Part shown: piece by piece, positions 1 through 7,893 of the stretch
Layout: each line of letters opens with the position of its first letter
How positions within the stretch are numbered: position 1 is the stretch's first letter
Assembly: GCF_009729075.1 (NCBI RefSeq)
Contig: NZ_VTGY01000033.1
Location: forward strand, 372,001 to 436,000
Reading direction: 5' to 3'
Length of the DNA stretch: 64,000 nt
Source: Mycolicibacterium sp. CBMA 226
Lineage (GTDB): Bacteria > Actinomycetota > Actinomycetes > Mycobacteriales > Mycobacteriaceae
Program-made: the position numbers and the translations under genes
Notes under the pieces: model-generated
What the model was told of the DNA's origin: nothing
The model's database searches: none
Seen by the model: the letters and a program-made list of their open reading frames with translations, nothing else

Positions 1-309
1 ATGTACGCGGTCGCCGGGCTCCACCCGCTCTGGACCCATTACGACTACCCGCAGCAGCAGGGGCCGGGCTATCACCGCTTCATCTTCTGGGCCTACGCCA
101 ACAAGGCGGACACCGATCCGCGCATCGCGGAGGCCGTACGTGCCCTAAACATCCGGTACGTGATCACCAGCTCGACCATCGTCAGAGGGTTCGTCATGCC
201 CGACGGACTAGTGTCGCTGGATAAGTCGAAGTCGTGGGCGAAGATCTACGACAACGGGCGGTCCCGCATCTACGAGTGGCGCGGCGACGCCGCACCGGCG
301 AAGAGATAG
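1..309 (+). CDS. C-terminal end of a Rv3779-like membrane glycosyltransferase (partial)
   Basis: The frame is open from the first base to a TAG stop, so only the last ~102 residues are visible and the true start lies upstream of the window. The piece looks soluble (RYVITSSTIV, KIYDNGRSRIYEW), resembling the extracytoplasmic tail that follows the membrane segments in Rv3779-type proteins. In M. tuberculosis the gene in this position has been linked to attachment of galactosamine to arabinogalactan. The assignment rests on position, directly before the bpa-wzt-glfT1-wzm cluster, and on the tail character. No catalytic part can be seen. Confidence 0.6.
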   Translation: MYAVAGLHPLWTHYDYPQQQGPGYHRFIFWAYANKADTDPRIAEAVRALNIRYVITSSTIVRGFVMPDGLVSLDKSKSWAKIYDNGRSRIYEWRGDAAPAKR

Positions 310-322
310 GAACAGTGCAGGA

Positions 323-853
323 ATGACGCTGAAACCAGAAGACGACGACGACAACATCGAGGTCATCGGCGGGGACCTGGCGTTGGGCGGGGACACCGGA
401 CAGGACCCCGACCACGGCGACGAAGGCAAATCGCTGACCGACCTGGTCGAGCAGCCGGCCAAGGTCATGCGCATCGGCACGATGATCAAGCAGCTGCTGG
501 AAGAGGTGCGCTCCGCGCCGCTGGACGAGGCCAGCCGGAACCGCTTGCGCGACATCCACCGGTCGAGCATCCGGGAACTGGAAGACGGGCTGGCACCCGA
601 GCTCACCGAGGAGCTCGAACGGCTGTCGCTGCCGTTCTCCGAGGAAAAGGTGCCCTCGGCCGCCGAGCTGCGCATCGCGCAGGCCCAGCTGGTCGGCTGG
701 CTCGAAGGACTGTTCCACGGCATCCAGACGGCCCTGTTCGCGCAGCAGATGGCGGCCCGCGCGCAGCTGGAGCAGATGCGCCAGGGCGCGCTGCCGCCCG
801 GCGCCGACGGCGGCCGCGGCCCGTTCCAGCCCGGCACCGGCCAGTACCTGTAG
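323..853 (+). CDS. bpa: Bacterial proteasome activator Bpa/PafE (Rv3780 ortholog)
   Basis: 176 residues, close to the ~174-178 of the family. The N-terminus is acidic and disordered (runs of Asp, residues ~5-35), followed by a helical core (about 45-150) and a Gly/Pro-rich tail ending in GQYL. That C-terminal GQYL is the known docking motif by which Bpa/PafE rings insert into the 20S proteasome alpha-ring pockets to open the gate and drive ATP-independent degradation of unfolded proteins and of HspR. The ATG at 323 has a weak GCAGGA upstream. It lies 13 bases after the preceding stop and 3 bases before wzt, so it is probably co-transcribed with galactan export genes although its function is unrelated. 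Confidence 0.9.
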   Translation: MTLKPEDDDDNIEVIGGDLALGGDTGQDPDHGDEGKSLTDLVEQPAKVMRIGTMIKQLLEEVRSAPLDEASRNRLRDIHRSSIRELEDGLAPELTEELERLSLPFSEEKVPSAAELRIAQAQLVGWLEGLFHGIQTALFAQQMAARAQLEQMRQGALPPGADGGRGPFQPGTGQYL

Positions 854-856
854 CCC

Positions 857-1660
857 GTGACGGAACCGCATATCTCCACGCAGAACGCGTGGGTCGAGTT
901 TCCGATCTTCGACGCCAAGTCCCGCTCGCTGAAAAAGGCGTTCCTCGGCAAGGCCGGTGGCGGCATCGCCCGCAATGAGTCGAATGTCGTTGTGATCGAA
1001 GCACTCCGGGACATCACGATGTCGCTCAACATGGGCGACCGGGTGGGCCTCGTCGGACACAACGGCGCCGGCAAGTCGACGCTGCTGCGCCTACTGTCGG
1101 GCATCTACGAGCCGACGCGCGGCTCGGCGACGGTGCGCGGCCGTGTGGCCCCGGTGTTCGACCTGGGTGTCGGCATGGATCCGGAGATCTCCGGTTTCGA
1201 GAACATCATCATCCGCGGCCTGTTCCTCGGGCAGACCCGCAAGCAGATGCTGGCCAAAGTCGACGAGATCGCCGAGTTCACCGAGCTCGGCGAATACCTG
1301 TCGATGCCGCTGCGCACATACTCCACGGGTATGCGCGTGCGCTTGGCGATGGGCGTCGTCACCAGCATCGATCCCGAGATCCTGCTGCTCGACGAGGGCA
1401 TCGGTGCCGTCGACGCGGAGTTCCTGAAGAAGGCGCGCACGCGGCTGCAGGCCCTGGTGGAACGCTCCGGAATCCTGGTGTTCGCAAGCCATTCCAACGA
1501 GTTCCTGGCCCGGCTGTGCCAGACCGCGATGTGGGTCGACCACGGCACCATCCGCATGACCGGTGGCATCGAGGAAGTCGTCCGCGCCTACGAGGGCGAC
1601 GACGCGGCCCGCCACGTGCGCGAGGTGCTCGAAGAGAACGAGCGCGAGCGCCAGGCGTGA
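857..1660 (+). CDS. wzt: Galactan exporter ABC ATP-binding subunit (Wzt/RfbE, Rv3781 ortholog)
   Basis: 267 residues with all ABC ATPase signatures: Walker A GHNGAGKST (about residue 75), signature YSTGMRVRLAMG (about 155-166), Walker B EILLLDEG, and the switch His in ASHSNE. It pairs with the permease encoded at 2601-3431 to flip lipid-linked galactan across the plasma membrane for later arabinosylation. There is no C-terminal O-antigen-binding domain, so it is the short Wzt type. The GTG start at 857 lies 3 bases after bpa. The stop overlaps the GTG of glfT1 in a GTGA junction, which implies translational coupling. Confidence 0.93.
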   Translation: MTEPHISTQNAWVEFPIFDAKSRSLKKAFLGKAGGGIARNESNVVVIEALRDITMSLNMGDRVGLVGHNGAGKSTLLRLLSGIYEPTRGSATVRGRVAPVFDLGVGMDPEISGFENIIIRGLFLGQTRKQMLAKVDEIAEFTELGEYLSMPLRTYSTGMRVRLAMGVVTSIDPEILLLDEGIGAVDAEFLKKARTRLQALVERSGILVFASHSNEFLARLCQTAMWVDHGTIRMTGGIEEVVRAYEGDDAARHVREVLEENERERQA

Positions 1661-2604
1661 CCGACATGTTGTGCGCGGTGATCGTCACCCACCGGCGGCC
1701 GGAGCTGTTGGCGAAATCCCTTGCCGTGGTGTGCTCCCAGACGCGACTGCCCGATCACGTCGTCGTCGTCGACAACGACAACGACCCGGCGGTGCGTGTT
1801 CTCGTGGAGTCGCAGCCGGTGGCGACGACGTACCTCGGTTCGGCCCGGAACCTCGGCGGCGCAGGCGGTTTCGCGCTGGGCATGCTGCACGCACTGGCCC
1901 TTGGTGCCGACTGGGTATGGCTGGCCGACGACGACGGTCGTCCCGCCGATTCGTCTGTGCTGGCGACGCTGCTGGAGTGTGCGGCCAAGCACAACCTGGC
2001 CGAGGTGTCGCCCATGGTGTGCGACCTGAATGAACCTGCGCGACTGGCATTTCCGTTGCGCCGTGGACTGGTGTGGCGGCGGTATGTGTCGGAGTTGCAG
2101 GTCGACGCCGGATCCGACCCTGGGGCGGGTGACGATTTACTACCCGGCATCGCGTCGTTGTTCAACGGCGCATTGTTCCGGGCCTCGACGCTGGAAGCCG
2201 TTGGCGTACCGGATATCCGGCTGTTCGTCCGCGGGGACGAAGTCGAGGTGCACCGCCGGCTGGTCCGTTCCGGCCTGCCGTTCGGCACCTGCCTGAATGC
2301 GGTGTATCTGCACCCGCAGGGGTCCGACGAGTTCAAACCGATCCTCGGCGGTCGCATGCACACGCAGTACCCCGACGACGCCACCAAGCGCTATTTCACG
2401 TACCGCAACCGCGGATACCTGCAGTCCCAACCGGGCCTGCGGAAGCTGGTCCCCCAGGAGTGGGTGCGGTTCGGCTGGTACTTCCTGATCACCCGGCGTG
2501 ATCCGGCCGGGTTGCGTGACTGGATGCGGTTGCGCCGCTTGGGACGAGACGAGAAGTTCAGCAGGCCCGGTTCGGGCGGACCCAATTCAGGAGGGCAGCG
2601 ATGA
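1657..2604 (+). CDS. glfT1: Galactofuranosyltransferase GlfT1 (Rv3782 ortholog)
   Basis: 315 residues, a GT-A fold GT2 enzyme. It adds the first galactofuranose residues from UDP-Galf to decaprenyl-PP-GlcNAc-Rha, starting galactan synthesis on the cytoplasmic face. Visible motifs are the N-terminal AVIVTHRRPE strand-loop, NLGGAGGFA, and the metal-binding DDDG in WVWLADDDG. The start chosen is GTG 1657, overlapping the wzt stop; ATG 1666 is the alternative and loses only three residues. The stop overlaps the start of wzm (ATGA), so the initiating transferase is sandwiched between the two exporter subunits. Confidence 0.92.
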   Translation: MTDMLCAVIVTHRRPELLAKSLAVVCSQTRLPDHVVVVDNDNDPAVRVLVESQPVATTYLGSARNLGGAGGFALGMLHALALGADWVWLADDDGRPADSSVLATLLECAAKHNLAEVSPMVCDLNEPARLAFPLRRGLVWRRYVSELQVDAGSDPGAGDDLLPGIASLFNGALFRASTLEAVGVPDIRLFVRGDEVEVHRRLVRSGLPFGTCLNAVYLHPQGSDEFKPILGGRMHTQYPDDATKRYFTYRNRGYLQSQPGLRKLVPQEWVRFGWYFLITRRDPAGLRDWMRLRRLGRDEKFSRPGSGGPNSGGQR

Positions 2605-3431
2605 CGTTCACCGACGCGGCCGCGCAGTCCAAGACGCTGCGCCGCGCCTGGGGCGACCTGGTGACCGGCTTCGGCAAGCGCGAACTCTGGCTTCATCTGG
2701 GCTGGCAGGACATCAAGCAGCGCTACCGGCGCTCGGTACTGGGCCCCATCTGGATCACCATCGCCACCGGCACGATGGCCGTGGCGCTGGGTGGCCTGTA
2801 CTCCCAGTTGTTCCACCTGCCGCTGGCCGAGCACCTGCCTTATGTGACGCTCGGCCTGATCATCTGGAACCTGATCAACGCCTCGATCCTCGAAGGCGCC
2901 GACGTGTTCATCGCCAATGAGGGCCTCATCAAACAACTTCCGACGCCGCTGTCAGTGCACGTCTACCGGTTGGTGTGGCGGCAGGTGCTGTTGTTCGCGC
3001 ACAACATCATCATCTTCGTGATCATCGCGATCATCTTCCCCAAGCCGTGGTCGTGGGCTGACCTATCGGTGATCCCAGCACTCGCGTTGATCGTGGCGAA
3101 CTGCGTCTGGGTCGCGCTGTGTTTCGGCATCCTGGCAACTCGCTACCGCGACATCAGCCCGCTGCTGGCAAGCCTGGTGCAGTTGCTCTTCTACATCACC
3201 CCGATCATCTGGAATGACCAGACGCTGCGCCTCCAGGGTGCGGGCACCTGGTCGAAAATCGTTGAGCTGAATCCACTTCTGCACTACGTGGATATCGTTC
3301 GTGCACCGTTGCTGGGCGAACCTCAGCACTTGCGCCACTGGGCCGTGGTGATCACGCTGACCATTGCGGGCTGGGTCGTTGCCGCGATCGCAATGCGCCA
3401 GTACCGGGCCCGCGTGCCGTACTGGGTGTAG
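2601..3431 (+). CDS. wzm: Galactan exporter ABC permease (Wzm/RfbD, Rv3783 ortholog)
   Basis: 276-residue ABC-2 type permease with about six hydrophobic segments (first near residues 50-70, last near 240-262). It contains the family-typical QQRYRRSVLGPIW-like entry (seen as IKQRYRRSVLGPIW) before the first membrane helix. It forms the membrane channel partner of Wzt for export of polyprenyl-linked galactan. The ATG overlaps the glfT1 stop by four bases and is preceded by AGGAGGGCAGCG, a strong ribosome site. It appears to end the operon: the next gene starts 154 bases later. Confidence 0.92.
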   Translation: MTFTDAAAQSKTLRRAWGDLVTGFGKRELWLHLGWQDIKQRYRRSVLGPIWITIATGTMAVALGGLYSQLFHLPLAEHLPYVTLGLIIWNLINASILEGADVFIANEGLIKQLPTPLSVHVYRLVWRQVLLFAHNIIIFVIIAIIFPKPWSWADLSVIPALALIVANCVWVALCFGILATRYRDISPLLASLVQLLFYITPIIWNDQTLRLQGAGTWSKIVELNPLLHYVDIVRAPLLGEPQHLRHWAVVITLTIAGWVVAAIAMRQYRARVPYWV

Positions 3432-3502
3432 CTCAGAACGCCGGCCGAAATGTCGTGTAGGTCACTCCTGCGGGCTTAGCTCGTAGTCTCCGGGGACCCG
3501 GC

Positions 3503-3521
3503 CGGTCACCTGACGGTCACC
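3503..3521 (+). promoter_or_regulatory. Phased direct repeat CGGTCACC x2, possible OmpR-family site
   Basis: GGTCACC occurs at 3504-3510 and again at 3515-3521, exactly 11 bases apart, about 65 bases upstream of the Ala-rich gene at 3586. One-turn phased heptamer repeats are typical of OmpR/PhoB-family response regulators such as PhoP or MtrA. The binding protein is inferred only. Confidence 0.3.
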
Positions 3522-3585
3522 TTGGGTTCGGTGGCGCGGAGTTCAATTGTGGCGACCGGCTTTCCGCGTTCCAACAGGAGCAACC

Positions 3586-4218
3586 ATGACCATCACCGAA
3601 ACCCCCACCACCAACGACACCGCGAACGGGCAGGTCATCGAGGCCGAGCTCGTCGAGACCGCCGAGGCCGCGGCCGAAGAAGCGACCAACACCGGCCTCG
3701 CCATCCGCGAGGTGCTGAGCGGCGTGCTGGAGCGTCAGCTCGATGCCGGCCACAGCCTCACCCGTCAGCTGGTCAGCGCGACCTCCGCCGCCACCGAGGC
3801 GGTCGTCGAGTCGCCGGCCAAGGTGATCTCGTCCATCCGCGAGGGCTCCACCCTGCCGGACGCGGTGAGCGAGACCGGTTCCGCCGTTCAGGACGTGCTC
3901 GCCGAGTCGGGCCGCGACATCCGCAGCGCTGTCGGCGAGTACGTCGGCCGCAACGCCGTCGGCCCCAACGCCATCATCACCGGTGCGTCGCACGTGGCCG
4001 GTTCGCTGGTGCGGGCCCAGGGTGCGCTGACCGCGACCGCGGTCGACGGACTGTTCAACGTGGCAGGCTCCGCTGCTCAGGGCGACGACGTCCGCGAGGT
4101 CGCGTCCCGCGAGTGGAGCGAGCTGCGCACCACCGCGTCGTCGGCCCGCGAGGCCGTCGAAGCGCAGGTTTCTGCTTCGCGCGAGAGCATCCGGGACGCG
4201 TTCGACACCGCGTCCTGA
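3586..4218 (+). CDS. Ala/Glu-rich helical protein of unknown function
   Basis: 210 residues, not recognised. There is no signal peptide and no membrane helix. It is rich in Ala, Glu, Ser and Thr with no Cys, and is predicted to be a series of amphipathic helices (for example residues 20-80 and 165-205), somewhat phasin- or apolipoprotein-like in composition. The start ATG is fixed by a good AGGAG at 3576-3580; an in-frame upstream start at 3547 would add 13 residues without a ribosome site. It stands alone, upstream of a strong hairpin terminator, and may be controlled by the GGTCACC repeats. Surface coating or stress function is only a guess. Confidence 0.7.
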   Translation: MTITETPTTNDTANGQVIEAELVETAEAAAEEATNTGLAIREVLSGVLERQLDAGHSLTRQLVSATSAATEAVVESPAKVISSIREGSTLPDAVSETGSAVQDVLAESGRDIRSAVGEYVGRNAVGPNAIITGASHVAGSLVRAQGALTATAVDGLFNVAGSAAQGDDVREVASREWSELRTTASSAREAVEAQVSASRESIRDAFDTAS

Positions 4219-4259
4219 TCACCCGGCCCATCAGGGCCTTCCGACCACCTGGCCAGGCT

Positions 4260-4290
4260 CGAGATCGGCTGTAATCGGCAGCCGATCTCG
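4260..4290. terminator. Bidirectional hairpin terminator
   Basis: A perfect 12-bp inverted repeat, CGAGATCGGCTG (4260-4271) and CAGCCGATCTCG (4279-4290), with a 7-base loop. It lies between the convergent genes ending at 4218 (+) and 4361 (-). Confidence 0.75.
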
Positions 4291-4360
4291 GGCGTCGGTG
4301 GTTGTCCACAGGACTTGACATGCCCCCACCTGCGGCGGCGACATCACGCCACCGTGGGCG

Positions 4361-4990
4361 TCAGGCGACGAAAACTGATCGCACGGCGGCCTCATCTCCG
4401 TCGACTTCGACGAGCCCGAGTGCGCGGGCGTCGCTGAGGCTGAGAGCACCCGCGGCAAGACCGAGGATGCAGGCAGGGCCGGCGGTAATGGAGGCATCGA
4501 GCCTGCGGCCGTCACGCGGGCCGACATCGAAGCCGGAGCGGGTCGCGCGCAGATGCAAGGCCTGGTCGCCGACCTCGAGACCGATCGTCACCGCGGAGCG
4601 GACCTTGACCCGGCCGTCGAGCAGAGCGGGGACGGCGAGGGTGAGCCACTCCGGACGGAAGTAATCACCGCCAGCGGGACCACTGATCATCAACGGCGTG
4701 GACCAGCGAAGCAGGCTCTCGATCGGCTGACGTAGTTCCGCACCCCACGGCGTCAGCGTGTACTCGACGGCGCTGCCTTCACCGGCCAGCCTCCGCTCGA
4801 CAACCCCCGCAGCCTCGAGATCACGGAGCCGGTCGGCGAGCAGGTTGGTCGCGATGCCCGGCAGGCGATCGATCAGGGCGCGATAGCGGCCAGGCGCGAT
4901 GAGGAGCTCCCGGACGATGAGCAGATTCCATCTGTCACCGACGATCTCGAGCGATCGCGCAAGCCCACAGTATTGGTCGTAGCTCCGCAT
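4361..4990 (-). CDS. HxlR-family winged-helix regulator with C-terminal SCP2-like domain
   Basis: 209 residues. Residues 1-100 are an HxlR/MarR-like winged helix, with an N-terminal Cys (YCGLARSLEIVGDRW), recognition helix region GIATNLLADRLRDLEAAGVV, and wing. HxlR proteins often sense electrophiles or oxidants through this Cys. Residues ~110-209 resemble the sterol-carrier-like domain seen fused to some actinobacterial HxlR proteins. It is divergent from the hydrolase at 5072, with an 81-base shared promoter region holding the palindrome at 5005-5021. It probably represses that gene and itself. Confidence 0.82.
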   Translation of the reverse strand: MRSYDQYCGLARSLEIVGDRWNLLIVRELLIAPGRYRALIDRLPGIATNLLADRLRDLEAAGVVERRLAGEGSAVEYTLTPWGAELRQPIESLLRWSTPLMISGPAGGDYFRPEWLTLAVPALLDGRVKVRSAVTIGLEVGDQALHLRATRSGFDVGPRDGRRLDASITAGPACILGLAAGALSLSDARALGLVEVDGDEAAVRSVFVA

Positions 4991-5004
4991 CGCCCACTCT
5001 TTCT

Positions 5005-5021
5005 ACTTGAATTTATCAAGT
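5005..5021. promoter_or_regulatory. Palindromic operator candidate ACTTGA-N5-TCAAGT
   Basis: A perfect 6-bp dyad with a 5-base AT-rich spacer, in the divergent promoter region between the HxlR gene (start 4990) and the hydrolase (start 5072). HxlR regulators bind dyads of the ACTT...AAGT kind, so this is the probable site. Confidence 0.55.
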
Positions 5022-5071
5022 GACTATGAGATGTTCAAGCATACCGGGAAGCCGATCCGACAGGGGTTGCC

Positions 5072-5971
5072 ATGACCAACACCGCTCAGACCACACGGCC
5101 TGCCTGGGTCGATGACGACCTGTTCCCGTTCGCGAGCCACTTCATCGAGATCGACGGCCACACCGTGCACTACGTGGACGAGGGATCAGGCCCCCCACTG
5201 CTGATGCTGCACGGCAACCCGACCTGGTCGTTCCTGTTCCGCGACGTAATCCGCCTGCTGCGCAAGGATTTCCGGTGCATTGCCCTCGACTACCCCGGCT
5301 TCGGATTGTCGACGCCACGGACCGGCTACCGCTACCTCCCCGAGGAGCACGCGGACGTCGTCACCGCGTTCGTCGACGCTCTCGATTTCCAGGACGTCAC
5401 GCTGGTCGGGCAGGACTGGGGCGGCATGATCGGCCTCGCGGTGGCACAGCGGCGGCCGGCCGTCTTCCACCGGCTCGTCCTCGCGAACACCTGGGCCTGG
5501 CCGGTGAACGGCGTACTACACTTCGAAGCCTTTGGTCGCATCATGGGCGGGCTCCCGATGCGCTTCCTGGTCCGGCAGTTCAATCTGCTCGTCAATGCCT
5601 TCATCCCCACCGGCCACCACAGGCGCAAACCGACTGACGCCGAGATGGACCACTACCGCCGCGCGCTGAACACCGCGGACCGCCGTCAGGCATCCGCCGT
5701 ACTTCCGGGCCGGGTGCTTGCGAGCCGCGACTTCTTCGCCGAGGTCGAGGCCGGACTGCCGGACATCGCCCAGCTGCCGACGCTGATTATCTGGGGCGAC
5801 GCCGACATCGCTTTCCGCCCGCAGGAACGCGAGCGGCTGGAAGCCACTTTCCCCGACCACACGACGGTGATCGTCGAGGGCGCCGGAACCTATGTCGAGT
5901 CCGACGCCCCCGATGAATTCGCCTCTGCGATCAGAACTTTCAGCGCCGGCGCGCAACAGCCTTCCGAGTAG
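5072..5971 (+). CDS. Haloalkane-dehalogenase-like alpha/beta hydrolase lacking the catalytic His
   Basis: 299 residues with an alpha/beta-hydrolase core and cap. Features of haloalkane dehalogenases are visible: oxyanion/halide motif HGNPTW with Asn49, nucleophile Asp115 followed by the halide-binding Trp116 in GQDWGG, and a candidate acid Asp243 or Asp245 in IIWGDADIAF. The catalytic base, normally the His of a GAGHYxxxDAP motif, is replaced: the sequence reads GAGTYVESDAP with Thr273. If correct, the enzyme cannot turn over in the normal way. It is divergent from the HxlR gene. Its last 32 bases overlap the convergent AhpD-like gene. Confidence 0.82.
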   Translation: MTNTAQTTRPAWVDDDLFPFASHFIEIDGHTVHYVDEGSGPPLLMLHGNPTWSFLFRDVIRLLRKDFRCIALDYPGFGLSTPRTGYRYLPEEHADVVTAFVDALDFQDVTLVGQDWGGMIGLAVAQRRPAVFHRLVLANTWAWPVNGVLHFEAFGRIMGGLPMRFLVRQFNLLVNAFIPTGHHRRKPTDAEMDHYRRALNTADRRQASAVLPGRVLASRDFFAEVEAGLPDIAQLPTLIIWGDADIAFRPQERERLEATFPDHTTVIVEGAGTYVESDAPDEFASAIRTFSAGAQQPSE

Positions 5972-6440
5972 CGGCGTTCAGCCGGTTCCACGAGTTGATG
6001 ACGGCTGCCATGCCGACGACGTGCGCGAGCTCGCGCTCGGTGAACACGGCAGCCGCGCGGGCGTACACGTCATCCGGGACGGGACCGTGGCTCAGATCGG
6101 TGATGGCCTCGGTGATGGCCAGCGCGGCCCGCTCGCGCTCGGTGAACAGATCACCGGCTTCCTCCCACGCCGCAACCAGGGCGAGGCGCTGCTCGGTCTC
6201 ACCGAAGCGGCGCGCGTCGTGGACGTGCATATCGAGGCAGAAGGCGCAGTGGTTGATCTGCGAGGCACGAATCTTGATGAGCTCGCCGATGGTCGAATCG
6301 AGCTCCTTGGAAGCGGCATTGCTGAAGGCCATCATCCCGGCGTAGAGCTCGGGGGCGACGTCGTAGATGTCGATGCGCTTGGCGTGGGCGGTGGTGTTCG
6401 GTGCGTTCAGTGTCTCGGTCATGGCATCCACGCTAGCCAT
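5940..6440 (-). CDS. Carboxymuconolactone decarboxylase / AhpD-like alkylhydroperoxidase family protein
   Basis: 166 residues in a single CMD domain. The redox-active motif HCAFCLDMHVHDAR (CxxC with the following His) at about residues 66-79 marks an AhpD-type peroxidase active site. Start choice: ATG 6440 has GGGAC five bases upstream; ATG 6422 (MTETLN) is equally plausible and six residues shorter. The gene is divergent from the MocR/PdxR regulator at 6472, with the dyad GTTCAATTTGAAC between them, and converges on the dehalogenase-like gene with a 32-base overlap. The substrate is unknown. Confidence 0.85.
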   Translation of the reverse strand: MASVDAMTETLNAPNTTAHAKRIDIYDVAPELYAGMMAFSNAASKELDSTIGELIKIRASQINHCAFCLDMHVHDARRFGETEQRLALVAAWEEAGDLFTERERAALAITEAITDLSHGPVPDDVYARAAAVFTERELAHVVGMAAVINSWNRLNAATRKAVARRR

Positions 6441-6458
6441 CAAAGTCCCGCGAACATG

Positions 6459-6471
6459 GTTCAATTTGAAC
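6459..6471. promoter_or_regulatory. Dyad GTTCAA-T-TTGAAC between AhpD-like and MocR genes
   Basis: A perfect 6-bp inverted repeat with a one-base centre, directly abutting the GTG start at 6472. A further GAAC at 6452-6455 makes GAAC-N3-GTTC, so half-sites recur. The position between divergent genes suggests a MocR operator. Confidence 0.5.
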
Positions 6472-7893
6472 GTGGTTTCTTGGGCCAATTCTGAGGCGCG
6501 CAGCGCCGGACTGGACCTGCATCTGGATCTCGGCCGGACCGTGCAGCCAGGCCGGCGTGGCACGCGTGACCAGCTGATCCGGGCGCTGAGAGACGCGGTC
6601 CGGTCGGGCCGGTTGCCGGCCGGCACCATGTTGCCGCCATCCCGGTCGCTGGCCACCGATCTCGGGTTGGCCCGCAACACGGTCGCGGAGGCCTACGCCG
6701 AACTGGTCGCCGAGGGCTGGCTGGGCTCTCGCCAGGGTGCGGGGACCTGGGTCGTCGGGTCGCACCCTGAGTCGGCACCGGCCACTCAGCGCGCCCAACC
6801 GGGCACCCCAACCCACAACCTCATGCCCGGCTCGGGCAACGTCGCGGCCTTTCCCCGCCAGGCCTGGCTGGCGTCGGCGCGCCGCGCCCTGACCAACGCC
6901 CCGACCGAAGCGCTCCGCACGGGCGACGCCCGCGGCCGCCAGGAGCTGCGTGCGGCGCTGGCCACCTACCTGGCTCGCGCCCGTGGCGTCCGCACCACGG
7001 CCGAGTCGATCGTCATCTGCGCGGGGACCCGTCACGCCGTCCAGCTGCTGTCGAAAGTGTTCGCGCCGGGCACCATTGCGGTCGAGAACTACGGCCTGTT
7101 CCTGTTCCGGGACGCCATCGCCGACAGCGGAGCCGGCACCGTGCCGATCCGGATCGATGGCCACGGCGCTGTTGTCCACGATCTCGAAAAGACCAGCGCC
7201 GCTGCGGTTCTGCTCACCCCGGCACATCATTTCCCGCACGGTGTTCCGCTGCATCCCAGCCGACGCACCCAAACAATCGATTGGGCCAAGCGGACGAAAC
7301 GCTATGTACTGGAGGACGATTACGACGGGGAATTCCGTTACGACCGGCAACCGATCGGCTCGATGCAGGGCCTGGATCCCGACCGCGTGGCGTATCTCGG
7401 CTCGGCCAGCAAAAGTCTGGCACCGGTGCTGCGGCTGGGCTGGATGGTGTTGCCCGACAACCTGATCGACCCCGTACTCGCCGCCGCAGGCGGGCAGCAG
7501 TTCTACGTCAACGCCATCGATCAGCTGACGATGGCCGACTTCATCGAATCCGGCCGGTACGGCAAGCACATACGCCGGATGCGCAACAGCTACCGGCGCC
7601 GGCGAGATGCGTTGGCGGCCAAGCTGTCCGGTTTGGATGTCGAGATCAGCGGACTGTCCGCCGGCCTGCACGCCCTGATCCGGCTGCCGGACGGGACCGA
7701 ACACGAAGTCATGCGGCGCGCGGCCGACGCCGGCATCGCGCTGTCCGGGCTGGCACTCCTGCGCCACCCTGATGCCGCGCCGGACACCCCGCACCAGGAC
7801 GGTGTCGTCGTCAGTTTCGGCACGCCGGCCGACCACGAGTTCACCGCAGCGCTCGACGCACTGCATGACGTGCTGACGGCCGTCAGCCGCTGA
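6472..7893 (+). CDS. MocR/PdxR-type regulator (GntR winged helix fused to class I aminotransferase domain)
   Basis: 473 residues from GTG 6472. Residues ~20-95 are a GntR winged helix (RDQLIRALRDAVRSGRL, PPSRSLATDLGLARNTV). Residues ~120-470 are a fold-type I aminotransferase-like domain, with the PLP-binding Lys in SASKSLAPVLRLGW and the LEDDYDGEFRYDR motif. Such proteins sense PLP or amino-compound aldimines; PdxR members control vitamin B6 genes, but no pdxST lies nearby, so the target may be the divergent AhpD-like gene. A longer start at ATG 6421 is possible but would overlap the divergent start. The stop overlaps the HD gene stop by 11 bases. Confidence 0.85.
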   Translation: MVSWANSEARSAGLDLHLDLGRTVQPGRRGTRDQLIRALRDAVRSGRLPAGTMLPPSRSLATDLGLARNTVAEAYAELVAEGWLGSRQGAGTWVVGSHPESAPATQRAQPGTPTHNLMPGSGNVAAFPRQAWLASARRALTNAPTEALRTGDARGRQELRAALATYLARARGVRTTAESIVICAGTRHAVQLLSKVFAPGTIAVENYGLFLFRDAIADSGAGTVPIRIDGHGAVVHDLEKTSAAAVLLTPAHHFPHGVPLHPSRRTQTIDWAKRTKRYVLEDDYDGEFRYDRQPIGSMQGLDPDRVAYLGSASKSLAPVLRLGWMVLPDNLIDPVLAAAGGQQFYVNAIDQLTMADFIESGRYGKHIRRMRNSYRRRRDALAAKLSGLDVEISGLSAGLHALIRLPDGTEHEVMRRAADAGIALSGLALLRHPDAAPDTPHQDGVVVSFGTPADHEFTAALDALHDVLTAVSR

